Below, piece after piece: positions 34,442 to 42,512 of a DNA stretch of 64,000 nucleotides. The stretch lies in the NCBI GenBank assembly GCA_963765285.1, contig CAVXVR010000009.1, positions 124,001-188,000 of the forward strand, in the 5' to 3' direction. Both the position numbers and the translations under genes were made by a program. The notes under the pieces are model-generated. The model saw only the letters and a list, made by a program, of their open reading frames with translations. It was not told the DNA's origin and did no database searches. Numbering within the stretch: position 1 is the stretch's first letter; every line of letters begins with the position of its first letter. This stretch comes from CAVWZH01 sp963765285. GTDB taxonomy: Bacteria > Acidobacteriota > Terriglobia > Terriglobales > Acidobacteriaceae.

Positions 34442-36094
34442 ATGCAAAGTCACATACTCTCGATTATTTTATTCACGCCGCTGGCGGGCGCGCTTCTGCT
34501 CCTTTTCGTTCCCAAAGAGAACAAAGACGCCATCCGCTGGATCGCAAATATCTTTGCGCTGGGGGGATTGCTGGTTTCTCTGCCTCTCGTCCCCTGGTTC
34601 TGGGCGCAGCGTTTCCAACCTGGCTTCAAGTTCATTGAAGGTACGCCCAACAACTGGATCCCCTCCATCGGCTCCGGTTACGTGCTGGGCATTGACGGCA
34701 TCTCGTTTCTGCTCATCATGCTCACCACGCTTCTGGGTTGGATTTCGATTCTTTCTTCCTGGACCGCGATCGAGACGCGGGTAAAGGAGTACTACATCTG
34801 GTTTCTGGTGCTGCAGACCGGCATGCTGGGCGTTTTCATGGCGCTCGACTTCTTCCTGTTTTTCGTTTTCTGGGAGGCCATGCTGGTGCCGATGTATTTG
34901 CTGATCGGCATCTGGGGAGGTTCGCGGAAACTCTACGCCGCCATCAAGTTTTTCTTGTATACGTTGTTCGGCTCGGTGCTGATGCTGCTCTCTGTGTTGT
35001 TCCTATACTTCTACAACTACCGCCAGACGGGAGTCTATAGCTTCAGCATTCCGCAGCTTTACAAGACTGCTCCGGGTATCTTTCACGATCCGGCGTACGG
35101 TGCCACTTACGCGATTCTGCTTTTTCTGGCGTTCTTCCTCGCTTTCGCTATCAAAGTGCCGATGTTCCCCTTCCACACCTGGCTGCCCGACGCCCACGTC
35201 GAGGCGCCAACTGCGGGCTCCGTTATTCTGGCCGGCGTTTTGCTGAAGATGGGTACGTACGGTTTTATCCGTTTCGCCTTGCCGTTTTTCCCGGATGTCG
35301 CCATGCATCCCCGGGTGCGCTTTTGGATGATGACGCTTTCCATTATCGGCATCATCTATGGGGCGCTGGTCTCGCTCATGCAGAAGGACATGAAAAAGCT
35401 GGTCGCCTATTCCTCGGTCAGCCACCTGGGATTCTGCACGCTGGGAATCTTTGCTTTGACTCCGCTGGGCCTGACCGGATCGGTGTTGCAGCAGGTGAAC
35501 CATGGCATCTCCACGGGCGCGCTGTTCTTGATCGTCGGCATTTTGTATGAACGGCGGCACACCCGCGAAATTTCTGAATACGGCGGGATTTCAAACGTCA
35601 TGCCGGTCTACGCCACGATCACGATGATCATGTTTCTCTCGTCGATGGGATTGCCGCTCCTGAATGGTTTCGTCGGCGAATTCACAATCCTCCAGGGGAC
35701 TTTCATGTCGAAGGAGATCGCCGGGCACAGCGGACTCTTCTGGACGGCGTGGGCGGTTCCGGGAGTAATCCTGGCAGCAGCGTATCTGCTCTGGCTCTAT
35801 CAGCGCGTATTCTTCGGCACAGTCACGAACCCAAAGAACGAAAAACTACATGACTTGACGCCGCGCGAGGTGCTGACTTTCGCGCCGTTGCTGATTCTCG
35901 CGCTCTGGATTGGCCTGTATCCCAAACCGTTCTTCCAGATTCTCGAGCAGCCAGTCAATGAGCTGGTGCTCAGAGTGCGCCCCGATTACCCGATCAGTGG
36001 GAACGTGAACGCGGCGACTCCGGCAGAACCGGCGACGCCAAATGTCACGCCAGTCGCACAGCTCGCTCCCGCGAACGCGAAAGGAAGTAAATAG
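34442..36094 (+). CDS. nuoM: NADH-quinone oxidoreductase subunit M
   Basis: The 550 aa proton-pumping subunit has the proton-path Glu in FFLFFVFWEAMLVPMYLLIG, the DAHVEAPTAGSVILAGVLLK motif (family: LPDAHVEAPT) and KDMKKLVAYSSVSHLGFCTL with the broken-helix Lys region. About 14 helices are predicted. The end is extended by a ~40-residue Ala/Pro-rich tail (NAATPAEPATPNVTPVAQLA) not needed for the fold. nuoN starts 9 bp downstream. Confidence 0.97.
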   Translation: MQSHILSIILFTPLAGALLLLFVPKENKDAIRWIANIFALGGLLVSLPLVPWFWAQRFQPGFKFIEGTPNNWIPSIGSGYVLGIDGISFLLIMLTTLLGWISILSSWTAIETRVKEYYIWFLVLQTGMLGVFMALDFFLFFVFWEAMLVPMYLLIGIWGGSRKLYAAIKFFLYTLFGSVLMLLSVLFLYFYNYRQTGVYSFSIPQLYKTAPGIFHDPAYGATYAILLFLAFFLAFAIKVPMFPFHTWLPDAHVEAPTAGSVILAGVLLKMGTYGFIRFALPFFPDVAMHPRVRFWMMTLSIIGIIYGALVSLMQKDMKKLVAYSSVSHLGFCTLGIFALTPLGLTGSVLQQVNHGISTGALFLIVGILYERRHTREISEYGGISNVMPVYATITMIMFLSSMGLPLLNGFVGEFTILQGTFMSKEIAGHSGLFWTAWAVPGVILAAAYLLWLYQRVFFGTVTNPKNEKLHDLTPREVLTFAPLLILALWIGLYPKPFFQILEQPVNELVLRVRPDYPISGNVNAATPAEPATPNVTPVAQLAPANAKGSK

Positions 36095-36103
36095 GCTCAG
36101 GCG

Positions 36104-37609
36104 ATGGGACAATACTTCACCGCAACCGATTATGTGCTCTCGTTGCCGATCATCGAGCTGACTCTGTTTGCCTTGGGCATTCTGCTTTTCGACCTTTGGC
36201 TTCCCCCGGCCTGGAAGTGGGTCAACGCAGTGCTCGCTCTGCTTGGCATCACGGCCTCTGCTGTTGGCGTGGAGAGGGTCCAGGCCGCCCTGCAAAGGGC
36301 TCATATTTCCGGGCAATACGCCTACACGGGTTCCATGCAGGTCGACCCCTTTTCCATCTACTTCTGGTACCTGTTTCTGGCGGGAGGCGCGATTGCGGTC
36401 CTGATGTCGGTGCGCTACCTCGAGATTGAGCGCGAAAATCACGGCGAATTCTATTCGCTGATTCTGTTCTCTCTCGTCGGGATGATGTGCATGGCTGCGG
36501 GCAGTGACATCATTCTGATTTTCATCGGCCTGGAATTGATGGCCATCTCCACCTATGTGCTGGTCGGCTTTCTGCGCACCGACAAGCGCTCAAACGAAGC
36601 CTCGCTGAAGTATTTGATTCTGGGAGCGTTTTCGTCGGGAATCTTCGCCTATGGACTGTCGCTCTTCTATGGCTTAAGCGGAAGCACGAAGCTGACTGTG
36701 ATTTCGCAGGCCATGAACCGGCTCATGGCTGCCCGGCAGGGCCATGCGGATCCCGTCGCCATAATCGCCCTTTTGGCCACGGCCACGGGCCTCCTCTTCA
36801 AGATTGCCGCTGTCCCGTTCCACCAATGGCTGCCGGACGCCTACGAGGGTGCTCCCACCAGCGTCACCGGATTCATGTCAGTGGCAGTGAAAGCCGCGGC
36901 CTGGGCCATGCTGCTGCGAATCCTGCTTTGGGGCTTATATCCCTTGCGGACGGTTTATGTTCCGTTTCTGATCGTTATCTCCATTTTGACCATGACCGTG
37001 GGCAATCTGGCGGCGCTCACGCAAAATAACTTGAAACGTCTTCTCGCCTACTCCTCGATTGCCCACGTGGGATACATGCTGTTGGGCATGGTGGGATTGG
37101 CTGGTGGCGATTACGGAACGCCCGCGTCCTACGACGGGTTCAGAGGCATTCTGCTCTACCTGCTGGTCTACACCTTCATGAATCTGGGCGCATTCGCGGT
37201 GGTCACGTCGTTGCGCCAGCGGAATATCATCGGCGATGAAATTGACGACATCGCCGGCCTGTATTCCCGCGCTCCGGTCGAAGCCGTGCTCATGCTCATT
37301 TTCCTGCTGTCGCTCGCGGGAATTCCGCCTCTGGCCGGCTTCTACGGCAAATATTTCATTTTTCTCAGCCTGATCGAAAGCGGGCACTACGTTCTTGCTT
37401 CGCTGGCGGTTCTGTACTCGGTGTTAGGGCTGTATTACTACATGAGGATCGCCAGTCAGATGTTCATGCGCGAGGCGCTGGATAAGACTCGTCTGCCCAT
37501 CAGCCTAGGAATGCGCGTGGCGCTGGGCATTACAGCCTTGGCTACTGTCCTGATCGGAGTTTTTCCGGAACCGTTCATACGGACGGTGACGGCCAGCCTG
37601 CCACGCTAG
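36104..37609 (+). CDS. nuoN: NADH-quinone oxidoreductase subunit N
   Basis: The 501 aa proton-pumping subunit has 14 helices. The conserved Glu lies in IFIGLELMAISTYVLVGFLR, the central Lys region is KIAAVPFHQWLPDAYEGAPT, and LKRLLAYSSIAHVGYMLLGM is the C-half broken-helix motif. It ends the nuo gene set. The AtpZ-like gene follows 43 bp later, so the ATP synthase membrane genes are probably on the same transcript. Confidence 0.97.
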   Translation: MGQYFTATDYVLSLPIIELTLFALGILLFDLWLPPAWKWVNAVLALLGITASAVGVERVQAALQRAHISGQYAYTGSMQVDPFSIYFWYLFLAGGAIAVLMSVRYLEIERENHGEFYSLILFSLVGMMCMAAGSDIILIFIGLELMAISTYVLVGFLRTDKRSNEASLKYLILGAFSSGIFAYGLSLFYGLSGSTKLTVISQAMNRLMAARQGHADPVAIIALLATATGLLFKIAAVPFHQWLPDAYEGAPTSVTGFMSVAVKAAAWAMLLRILLWGLYPLRTVYVPFLIVISILTMTVGNLAALTQNNLKRLLAYSSIAHVGYMLLGMVGLAGGDYGTPASYDGFRGILLYLLVYTFMNLGAFAVVTSLRQRNIIGDEIDDIAGLYSRAPVEAVLMLIFLLSLAGIPPLAGFYGKYFIFLSLIESGHYVLASLAVLYSVLGLYYYMRIASQMFMREALDKTRLPISLGMRVALGITALATVLIGVFPEPFIRTVTASLPR

Positions 37610-37652
37610 GGGCCCAGCGCGGGTTGGGATCGGTGATTCTCAGGCAAAACCC

Positions 37653-37907
37653 ATGCCGACCCAAGACCCTCCGACGCCTGCTCCCGAACCTTCCGAGAAG
37701 GATTCGAATTTCTGGTTGCAAGTGGGCCGGTACAGCCAGCTTGCTTTTGTGTTGCCGACTGCCACGGCTGTCGGTTGGTTGCTGGGGTCGGCTCTTGATC
37801 ATTGGTTGCACAAGACGTGGATTAGCATCGCCGGGCTCCTGCTCGGCATCATTTCCGGTTTTGTAGAACTAATCCGCACAGTAATTTCGTCGTCGGACTC
37901 CAACTAA
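37653..37907 (+). CDS. AtpZ/AtpI-like F0 assembly protein
   Basis: The 84 aa product has two membrane helices (YSQLAFVLPTATAVGWLLGS and ISIAGLLLGIISGFVELIRT). The polar N-terminal tail and the GWLLGSALDHWLHKTW loop are typical of the short AtpZ-like proteins encoded at the front of F-type ATP synthase operons. Such proteins help assemble the c-ring or supply Mg. Its stop overlaps the next gene (TAATG). Confidence 0.8.
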   Translation: MPTQDPPTPAPEPSEKDSNFWLQVGRYSQLAFVLPTATAVGWLLGSALDHWLHKTWISIAGLLLGIISGFVELIRTVISSSDSN

Positions 37908-38332
37908 TGGCGTTTTCCATGGCCGATCCCACAAGTGATTCGTTCTACTCCGGCGCATTGGCCCGGATCTCTTATGTAATGATTGCGCTGGCAGGGATCG
38001 CGACCCCTGCGCTGTGGCTGCGCTACGGGTGGCGCCTGGCCGCGGGCTTCGCCTGTGGTTCGATCATTGCGTACTTCAATTTCCATTGGCTGGAGCAGGT
38101 TGTGAACCGCTTCGCCGAGAGAGTCACGCAGTCCAGCAGACCGCAATCCGCAAAAGGAATCGTGTTACGCTTCCTGGCTCGTTACGTTTTGATGGCTGTG
38201 GGGGCGTATGTTATCTTTACTGTTTCCCGCGCGAGTCTTAGCGGGCTGCTTGCTGGTCTGTTTTTGCCCGTTGCAGCGATCGTGTGCGAAGCCGCCTACG
38301 AAGCGTATGTCGCCCTGGCGCGAGGTATCTGA
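37907..38332 (+). CDS. atpI: AtpI-like ATP synthase subunit I protein
   Basis: The 141 aa membrane protein has four helices in two pairs (about 20-38, 45-62, 90-108, 115-130). The pattern ISYVMIALAGIATPALWLRY, then GFACGSIIAYFNFHWLEQVV, is that of the ATP synthase I family upstream of atpB, thought to chaperone c-ring assembly. It overlaps the AtpZ-like gene by one base and is followed by atpB after 50 bp. Confidence 0.75.
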   Translation: MAFSMADPTSDSFYSGALARISYVMIALAGIATPALWLRYGWRLAAGFACGSIIAYFNFHWLEQVVNRFAERVTQSSRPQSAKGIVLRFLARYVLMAVGAYVIFTVSRASLSGLLAGLFLPVAAIVCEAAYEAYVALARGI

Positions 38333-38382
38333 TATCCGGGCAATAGATATCGTGGTCGCCGAGAGCTAACAAAAACTCGCGT

Positions 38383-39141
38383 ATGACTGAACAACTCTGG
38401 TTTACCGCAATCCTTAACCACCTCTTTGCCGGGCCAGTCACGGCTTTTCTTCGGCGGTTGCACATTGAACCCAAATATCCGCAGGCGCCCATCCATAACG
38501 CTTTTGCCATGGAGCTGCTGGTCTTCTTATTCCTGGTCGCACTCTTTCTCATGTTGCGCTCGCAGCTTTCGGTGGACAAGCCCAGTCCCCTGCAACAGAT
38601 CTTTGAGATGGTTCACGACTTCATCGAAGGACAGAGCCACGAGATTATTGGCGCCCATAGTGAAGTGCACACGCCATTCCTGATGGCCCTCGCGTTCTTC
38701 ATCTTGCTCTGCAATTTGATCGGGCTGATCCCGGGTTTCGAATCGCCGACCGCTTTGCCGGTCGTTCCTTTGGGCTGCGCGCTCGTCGCGTTCCTCTACT
38801 ACCAGGTGCAGGGATTCAAGCATGCAGGGCCAGCATACTTAGCGCATTTTCTGGGACCTTCGGACAAGAACATGTCGATTTTTATCCGGATTCCTCTAGC
38901 TCTTTTAATGCTGCCCATTGAAATCATCAGCCACCTGGCACGGGTGCTTTCGCTCACGATTCGGTTGTTCGCCAACATGTTCGCAGGGGACATGGTGACT
39001 CTGGTTTTCTTTTCACTGGTACCGTTGGGAGTTCCCATTTTGTTCCTGGGTTTGCACATCGGGGTCTCCTTTCTGCAGACCTACATCTTCGTTTTGCTCA
39101 CGACAGTGTATCTGGCGGGAGCGGTGGGGGAAGAGCACTAG
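38383..39141 (+). CDS. atpB: ATP synthase F0 subunit a
   Basis: The 252 aa subunit a has about six membrane helices. The essential Arg is in LTIRLFANMFAGDMVTLVFF (near residue 194). The first conserved block is NAFAMELLVFLFLVALFLML, and LCNLIGLIPGFESPTALPVV marks the inlet region. It forms the ion half-channels against the c-ring. atpE follows after 88 bp. No other F0/F1 gene (b, delta, alpha, gamma, beta, epsilon) is in the window. Confidence 0.95.
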   Translation: MTEQLWFTAILNHLFAGPVTAFLRRLHIEPKYPQAPIHNAFAMELLVFLFLVALFLMLRSQLSVDKPSPLQQIFEMVHDFIEGQSHEIIGAHSEVHTPFLMALAFFILLCNLIGLIPGFESPTALPVVPLGCALVAFLYYQVQGFKHAGPAYLAHFLGPSDKNMSIFIRIPLALLMLPIEIISHLARVLSLTIRLFANMFAGDMVTLVFFSLVPLGVPILFLGLHIGVSFLQTYIFVLLTTVYLAGAVGEEH

Positions 39142-39229
39142 AAGTAGTCGCCGTTTCAGCGTGAGGGCGTCTGCACGAGGATGACGTCAACCACCTACTG
39201 GCGGCAATTTAATGCGAGGAGAGAAAACA

Positions 39230-39535
39230 ATGCGTAAGCTCAGTCAGTTGTTTATGGTGTTGTCGTTGCTTTTTCTGGCGGTGCCAGTTTTTGCCCAGGG
39301 CGGAGAAGCCGCCAGCGGCGTGAACTGGGTCGCGATCACGGCTGGTTTCTCGATGGCGATTGCCTCTGCAGTTTGTGGACTGGCCCAAGCCAAAGCCACG
39401 GCGGCTGCGGCAGAAGGCCTCGCTCGCAATCCCGCGGCACGTCCCGGAATTCAGCTTTCGCTGATTCTCGGTCTGGCCCTGATCGAGTCGCTGGCGCTGT
39501 ACACGCTGGTCATTATTTTCGCCAAAGTGAAGTGA
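39230..39535 (+). CDS. atpE: ATP synthase F0 subunit c
   Basis: I chose ATG 39230 after GAGGAGAG. The 101 aa product starts with a cleavable-looking signal (QLFMVLSLLFLAVPVFAQGG), unusual for short c subunits but known in several phyla. The hairpin then has helix 1 ending GLAQAKATAAAAEGLARNPAA and helix 2 with the ion-binding Glu in LALIESLALYTLVIIF. The combination Gln in helix 1, Glu-Ser and a Tyr five residues after the Glu in helix 2 resembles sodium-binding c subunits, although the usual Thr after Ser is Leu. A strong terminator follows. Confidence 0.93.
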   Translation: MRKLSQLFMVLSLLFLAVPVFAQGGEAASGVNWVAITAGFSMAIASAVCGLAQAKATAAAAEGLARNPAARPGIQLSLILGLALIESLALYTLVIIFAKVK

Positions 39536-39553
39536 GAAGTACCCACTAAAACG

Positions 39554-39586
39554 AAAAGCCTCTGCCAGATTCAGCAGAGGCTTTTT
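39554..39586 (+). terminator. intrinsic terminator after atpE
   Basis: A 12-bp perfect stem AAAAGCCTCTGC / GCAGAGGCTTTT around an 8-base loop, followed by T residues, 18 bp after the atpE stop. It closes the nuo-atp block. Read from the other strand it also ends in A/T pairs and could serve the convergent PilZ gene. Confidence 0.93.
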
Positions 39587-39610
39587 GACTTGGGGTAAAG
39601 ATTGAAGCGG

Positions 39611-42223
39611 CTAGAGCTTGCGCAGGCCGTCCCACTCGCCTTCCTTTGTGCCGGGCGAGTTCTCGACTGAGTCCATGAGCAAGCGGCGCAATCGGTACCG
39701 GCTTTCGAGGTCGGTGTTCACAATTTCAAATCCAATTTCATTGACGCGGGCGCGGCGCAGTAGGACCTGGCCGCGAATGTGGCGTACTCCAGCCGAGATA
39801 TCGATGTTGGCTTCTGAGCCGACGCGAAGGTTATCTTCCTTTGTGCCCATCCCGCCGCCCAAGCTCAATTCGCGAACCTGAATGCTGGATTTCCCCCACG
39901 AGCTGCTGATGATGGCGGAAAACGTCTTGCGCAGGACGATGCGCTCGTAGCGCCGTTGGCGTACCCAAGGGCAAGCCGGGGCCGCGTCCAGCGGAGCAAT
40001 GGCGAGTTCCGCGGGCTCCAGGCCACTGTCGGCCATAACCTGGCTTCCGTAGCGGGGATCGATTTTGGTCAAAGCCTGTGCCGCCGCGATGCGCAATTCC
40101 TTATGGTTGACCCACTTCCACATTTTCTTGGCTTCCAGCAGGTTGCGCAGCACGGGAACCGCATCCGGCTCACGCAGCCTGCCCAGTGACTCAACCGCTT
40201 TAAGCTGCAATAGAGGAGAGCGGCCCTGGGCTTCGCCGGCTTCTGCCATCACTAACAACGGAGGCACCGCCGAGCGGTCGCCGCTCATCCCAATTTCGTC
40301 AATAGCTTGCGGCAGAACCAGCGGGTCAAGGATTTCCAGAAGCTCGAGCAGCGAGCGTCCACGGTCGTGGGCTGCGCCATAAGCGACCTGGCGGACCACC
40401 ACATCGTGGTAAAAGCGATTCCACTCGGGAAGACGCGGAGGCAGAAGCTCAAGCAGCGTAGGTACGTCGAGCCGGCTCAGGACTCCGACCACGCTGGCCG
40501 CCTGCCGGGGCTGGCCCGTGCGGAGCATTTCCCGCAATTGCTGCATAGCGGGCGCGCCGAGTTCCTTAACAATATCCACCATGCGATCGCACTCTTCACG
40601 CCGCATGCAACGGAAAAAACGGTCAGCCAGATGTTCCACAGCGGCTTGCGAAGTCAGCCTAAGCACCTGCAGCAGGTCTGGCGGAAGCTGAGGCAGGTGC
40701 ATGCACTCTTCAATGAATTCGGGCAGCCGGTTTTCCACGCCGATGCGCGGGCGCAGTTCCGTGGCCAGCACCGGCCTCTGCTTGCCCATGTTCTCCAGGG
40801 TCGTACAGAGCGTGCTCAACGCACCATACTGTTTGCGAGTTCCGGCTTCGGTGCTCAGGCGCACCATGGCCGCTCCCAGCAAGCTCTGTAATTCAGGATC
40901 GGCCTCCCGGATTAAGGCATCTCCCACTTTCTGAATCGCTTGAGCTGTAATTTCCGGCCCAACTGCGGCGAACAAATCCGCCAACTGGCCCATGCCCGTC
41001 GCGGTCTTGCGGCGCGGTTCGGGATCCTTCGCATCCAGGCAGGCGACATAGTTTTGCAGGATGGCGCCGGCGGATTCCTTGTCCTCGCGGTCGAGCAAGA
41101 CATCGACGAACTGGCGTATGTTGCGTGGCGGGACGCACGGCGCTTCGTGAGAAAGCAATACGCTCTTCTTGCCGGCGTCGGGAACTTCGGCCCAGAACAA
41201 CCGGTCCAGAATGTCGGCGTGGGAATCCACCAGGATCCCCGCCTTACTCATCTTGTCTTCCTGAATTCGCAGGATCTGCCGCAAGGTGTCCATCTGACGG
41301 CTCATGTGCTCCATCATCTGGTGTACGGCGTTGACTTTGATTTCGCCCTTTTGGAATCGGTCCAGGGCAAAGCGGATGGCCATGTGTTCGGCCGCCTTCA
41401 TCAACAAGGGCGTCTGTGCGTCTGCTTGCTCTTGTGTAGCCTTCGCCGCCAGGCTCCCCAGCAGTTGCTGCAAATTCATCTTGGTGTTGGGATCAACCGT
41501 GCTGAGTTCTTTTTGCAGCGCCTCAGGGTTGGCGCCAGGATCGCCGCCGACCTCTCCGAACCGGGTGAGCAGGCGAATCGCCTGAATGACTTCTTCTTCC
41601 TGCAAGGGCACGACCCCGCCGGTCCAGACTGCGCCCTCCGCTATTGCAGCCCCTACCGGCACATTGGGAACGCTGCCAATCGGCGCGCCGCCAACGACTC
41701 CGCCGCCGCTCTTGGCGCCCTCCGCCGCGGCGATGAGTTGCAACAGCTTCTGCGGATCGTTGAGCCATTCCTTGAATTCCGGTCCCAGGGATTGGGCAGC
41801 AATCTGTGCTGCGATGCTGATTTCGCCCGTCGCGGGATCAGCCGCAACAAATTTGACCTCGTTGATCCGGATCGCCGCCTTCTTGTTGTCCCCGAAGGTG
41901 TCTTTAATCTGTTTGGCAACGTCCTGGGCCTTGGAACCGGCCACCGCAAAGGCCCGAACCAGGCGGGAAAAATCTTCTACTGTAACGTTGTTTGAGAAAT
42001 GAATACTGGCCAAGCCGGCGGTCGTGAGCAGTTGGGCAAAACTGCGCTCTGCCTGTCCGGCCTCGAGTGGAACGCCTTCCAGCAGCAGCTTGTTTTCCGA
42101 AACTCCCAGCAAGAATCCCCCGTCGGTCCCCCGGGGTAAACCCTGCTGCAGTTCGTTCCAGGCAATCTCGAACTGGGCCTCGGTACGTTTGTGGTCGGGA
42201 CCGTACAAACGCACATACTTCAC
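39611..42223 (-). CDS. large HEAT-like repeat protein with C-terminal PilZ domain
   Basis: The product is at least 870 aa. The first ~130 residues (KYVRLYGPDHKRTEAQFEIA, ending DVAKQIKDTFGD) form an N-terminal domain. The middle (about 370-740) is all helical with HEAT-like units such as PLLQLKAVESLGRLREPDAV. The last ~110 residues (RKTFSAIISSSWGKSSIQVR, then LSLGGGMGTKEDNLRVGSEA) look like a PilZ domain, which binds cyclic di-GMP. The RxxxR motif of strict PilZ binders is only partly visible (RRYERIVLR). Start: GTG 42223 has no ribosome site; an in-frame ATT at 42304 has AGGAG at ideal spacing and may be the real start (897 aa). Possibly a motility or surface-signalling scaffold. Confidence 0.78.
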   Translation of the reverse strand: MKYVRLYGPDHKRTEAQFEIAWNELQQGLPRGTDGGFLLGVSENKLLLEGVPLEAGQAERSFAQLLTTAGLASIHFSNNVTVEDFSRLVRAFAVAGSKAQDVAKQIKDTFGDNKKAAIRINEVKFVAADPATGEISIAAQIAAQSLGPEFKEWLNDPQKLLQLIAAAEGAKSGGGVVGGAPIGSVPNVPVGAAIAEGAVWTGGVVPLQEEEVIQAIRLLTRFGEVGGDPGANPEALQKELSTVDPNTKMNLQQLLGSLAAKATQEQADAQTPLLMKAAEHMAIRFALDRFQKGEIKVNAVHQMMEHMSRQMDTLRQILRIQEDKMSKAGILVDSHADILDRLFWAEVPDAGKKSVLLSHEAPCVPPRNIRQFVDVLLDREDKESAGAILQNYVACLDAKDPEPRRKTATGMGQLADLFAAVGPEITAQAIQKVGDALIREADPELQSLLGAAMVRLSTEAGTRKQYGALSTLCTTLENMGKQRPVLATELRPRIGVENRLPEFIEECMHLPQLPPDLLQVLRLTSQAAVEHLADRFFRCMRREECDRMVDIVKELGAPAMQQLREMLRTGQPRQAASVVGVLSRLDVPTLLELLPPRLPEWNRFYHDVVVRQVAYGAAHDRGRSLLELLEILDPLVLPQAIDEIGMSGDRSAVPPLLVMAEAGEAQGRSPLLQLKAVESLGRLREPDAVPVLRNLLEAKKMWKWVNHKELRIAAAQALTKIDPRYGSQVMADSGLEPAELAIAPLDAAPACPWVRQRRYERIVLRKTFSAIISSSWGKSSIQVRELSLGGGMGTKEDNLRVGSEANIDISAGVRHIRGQVLLRRARVNEIGFEIVNTDLESRYRLRRLLMDSVENSPGTKEGEWDGLRKL

Positions 42224-42512
42224 CAGAATGTTCAGGCTATGAACAAAGGCACGCGCGGTCGCGATCCGGCTGTTGGTGCTGCCAGTTGTGTCTGCCGTGG
42301 GAATACGTGGCTCCTGCTTGTGTAAGTTACCGAGTTAGCGTAATGCGAAACAGTAAGTCGGTGCACGTTACGGAGGTAATCCAATTGGGCGGATGCTGCC
42401 ACTGTAGAAATGCCATATCCAAATCAACCGCAGAGGGGCGCATCGCGGGGGACTGGCACTAAACCGGGCGAAAGGTGAAAATAGACAGTTGCAGTCCACC
42501 TAGGAGAGTTCC

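Noticed and set aside
40940..41995. 351 aa plus-strand frame opposite the PilZ/HEAT gene
   Set aside because: Shadow of the minus-strand coding region with no start signal or recognisable domain.
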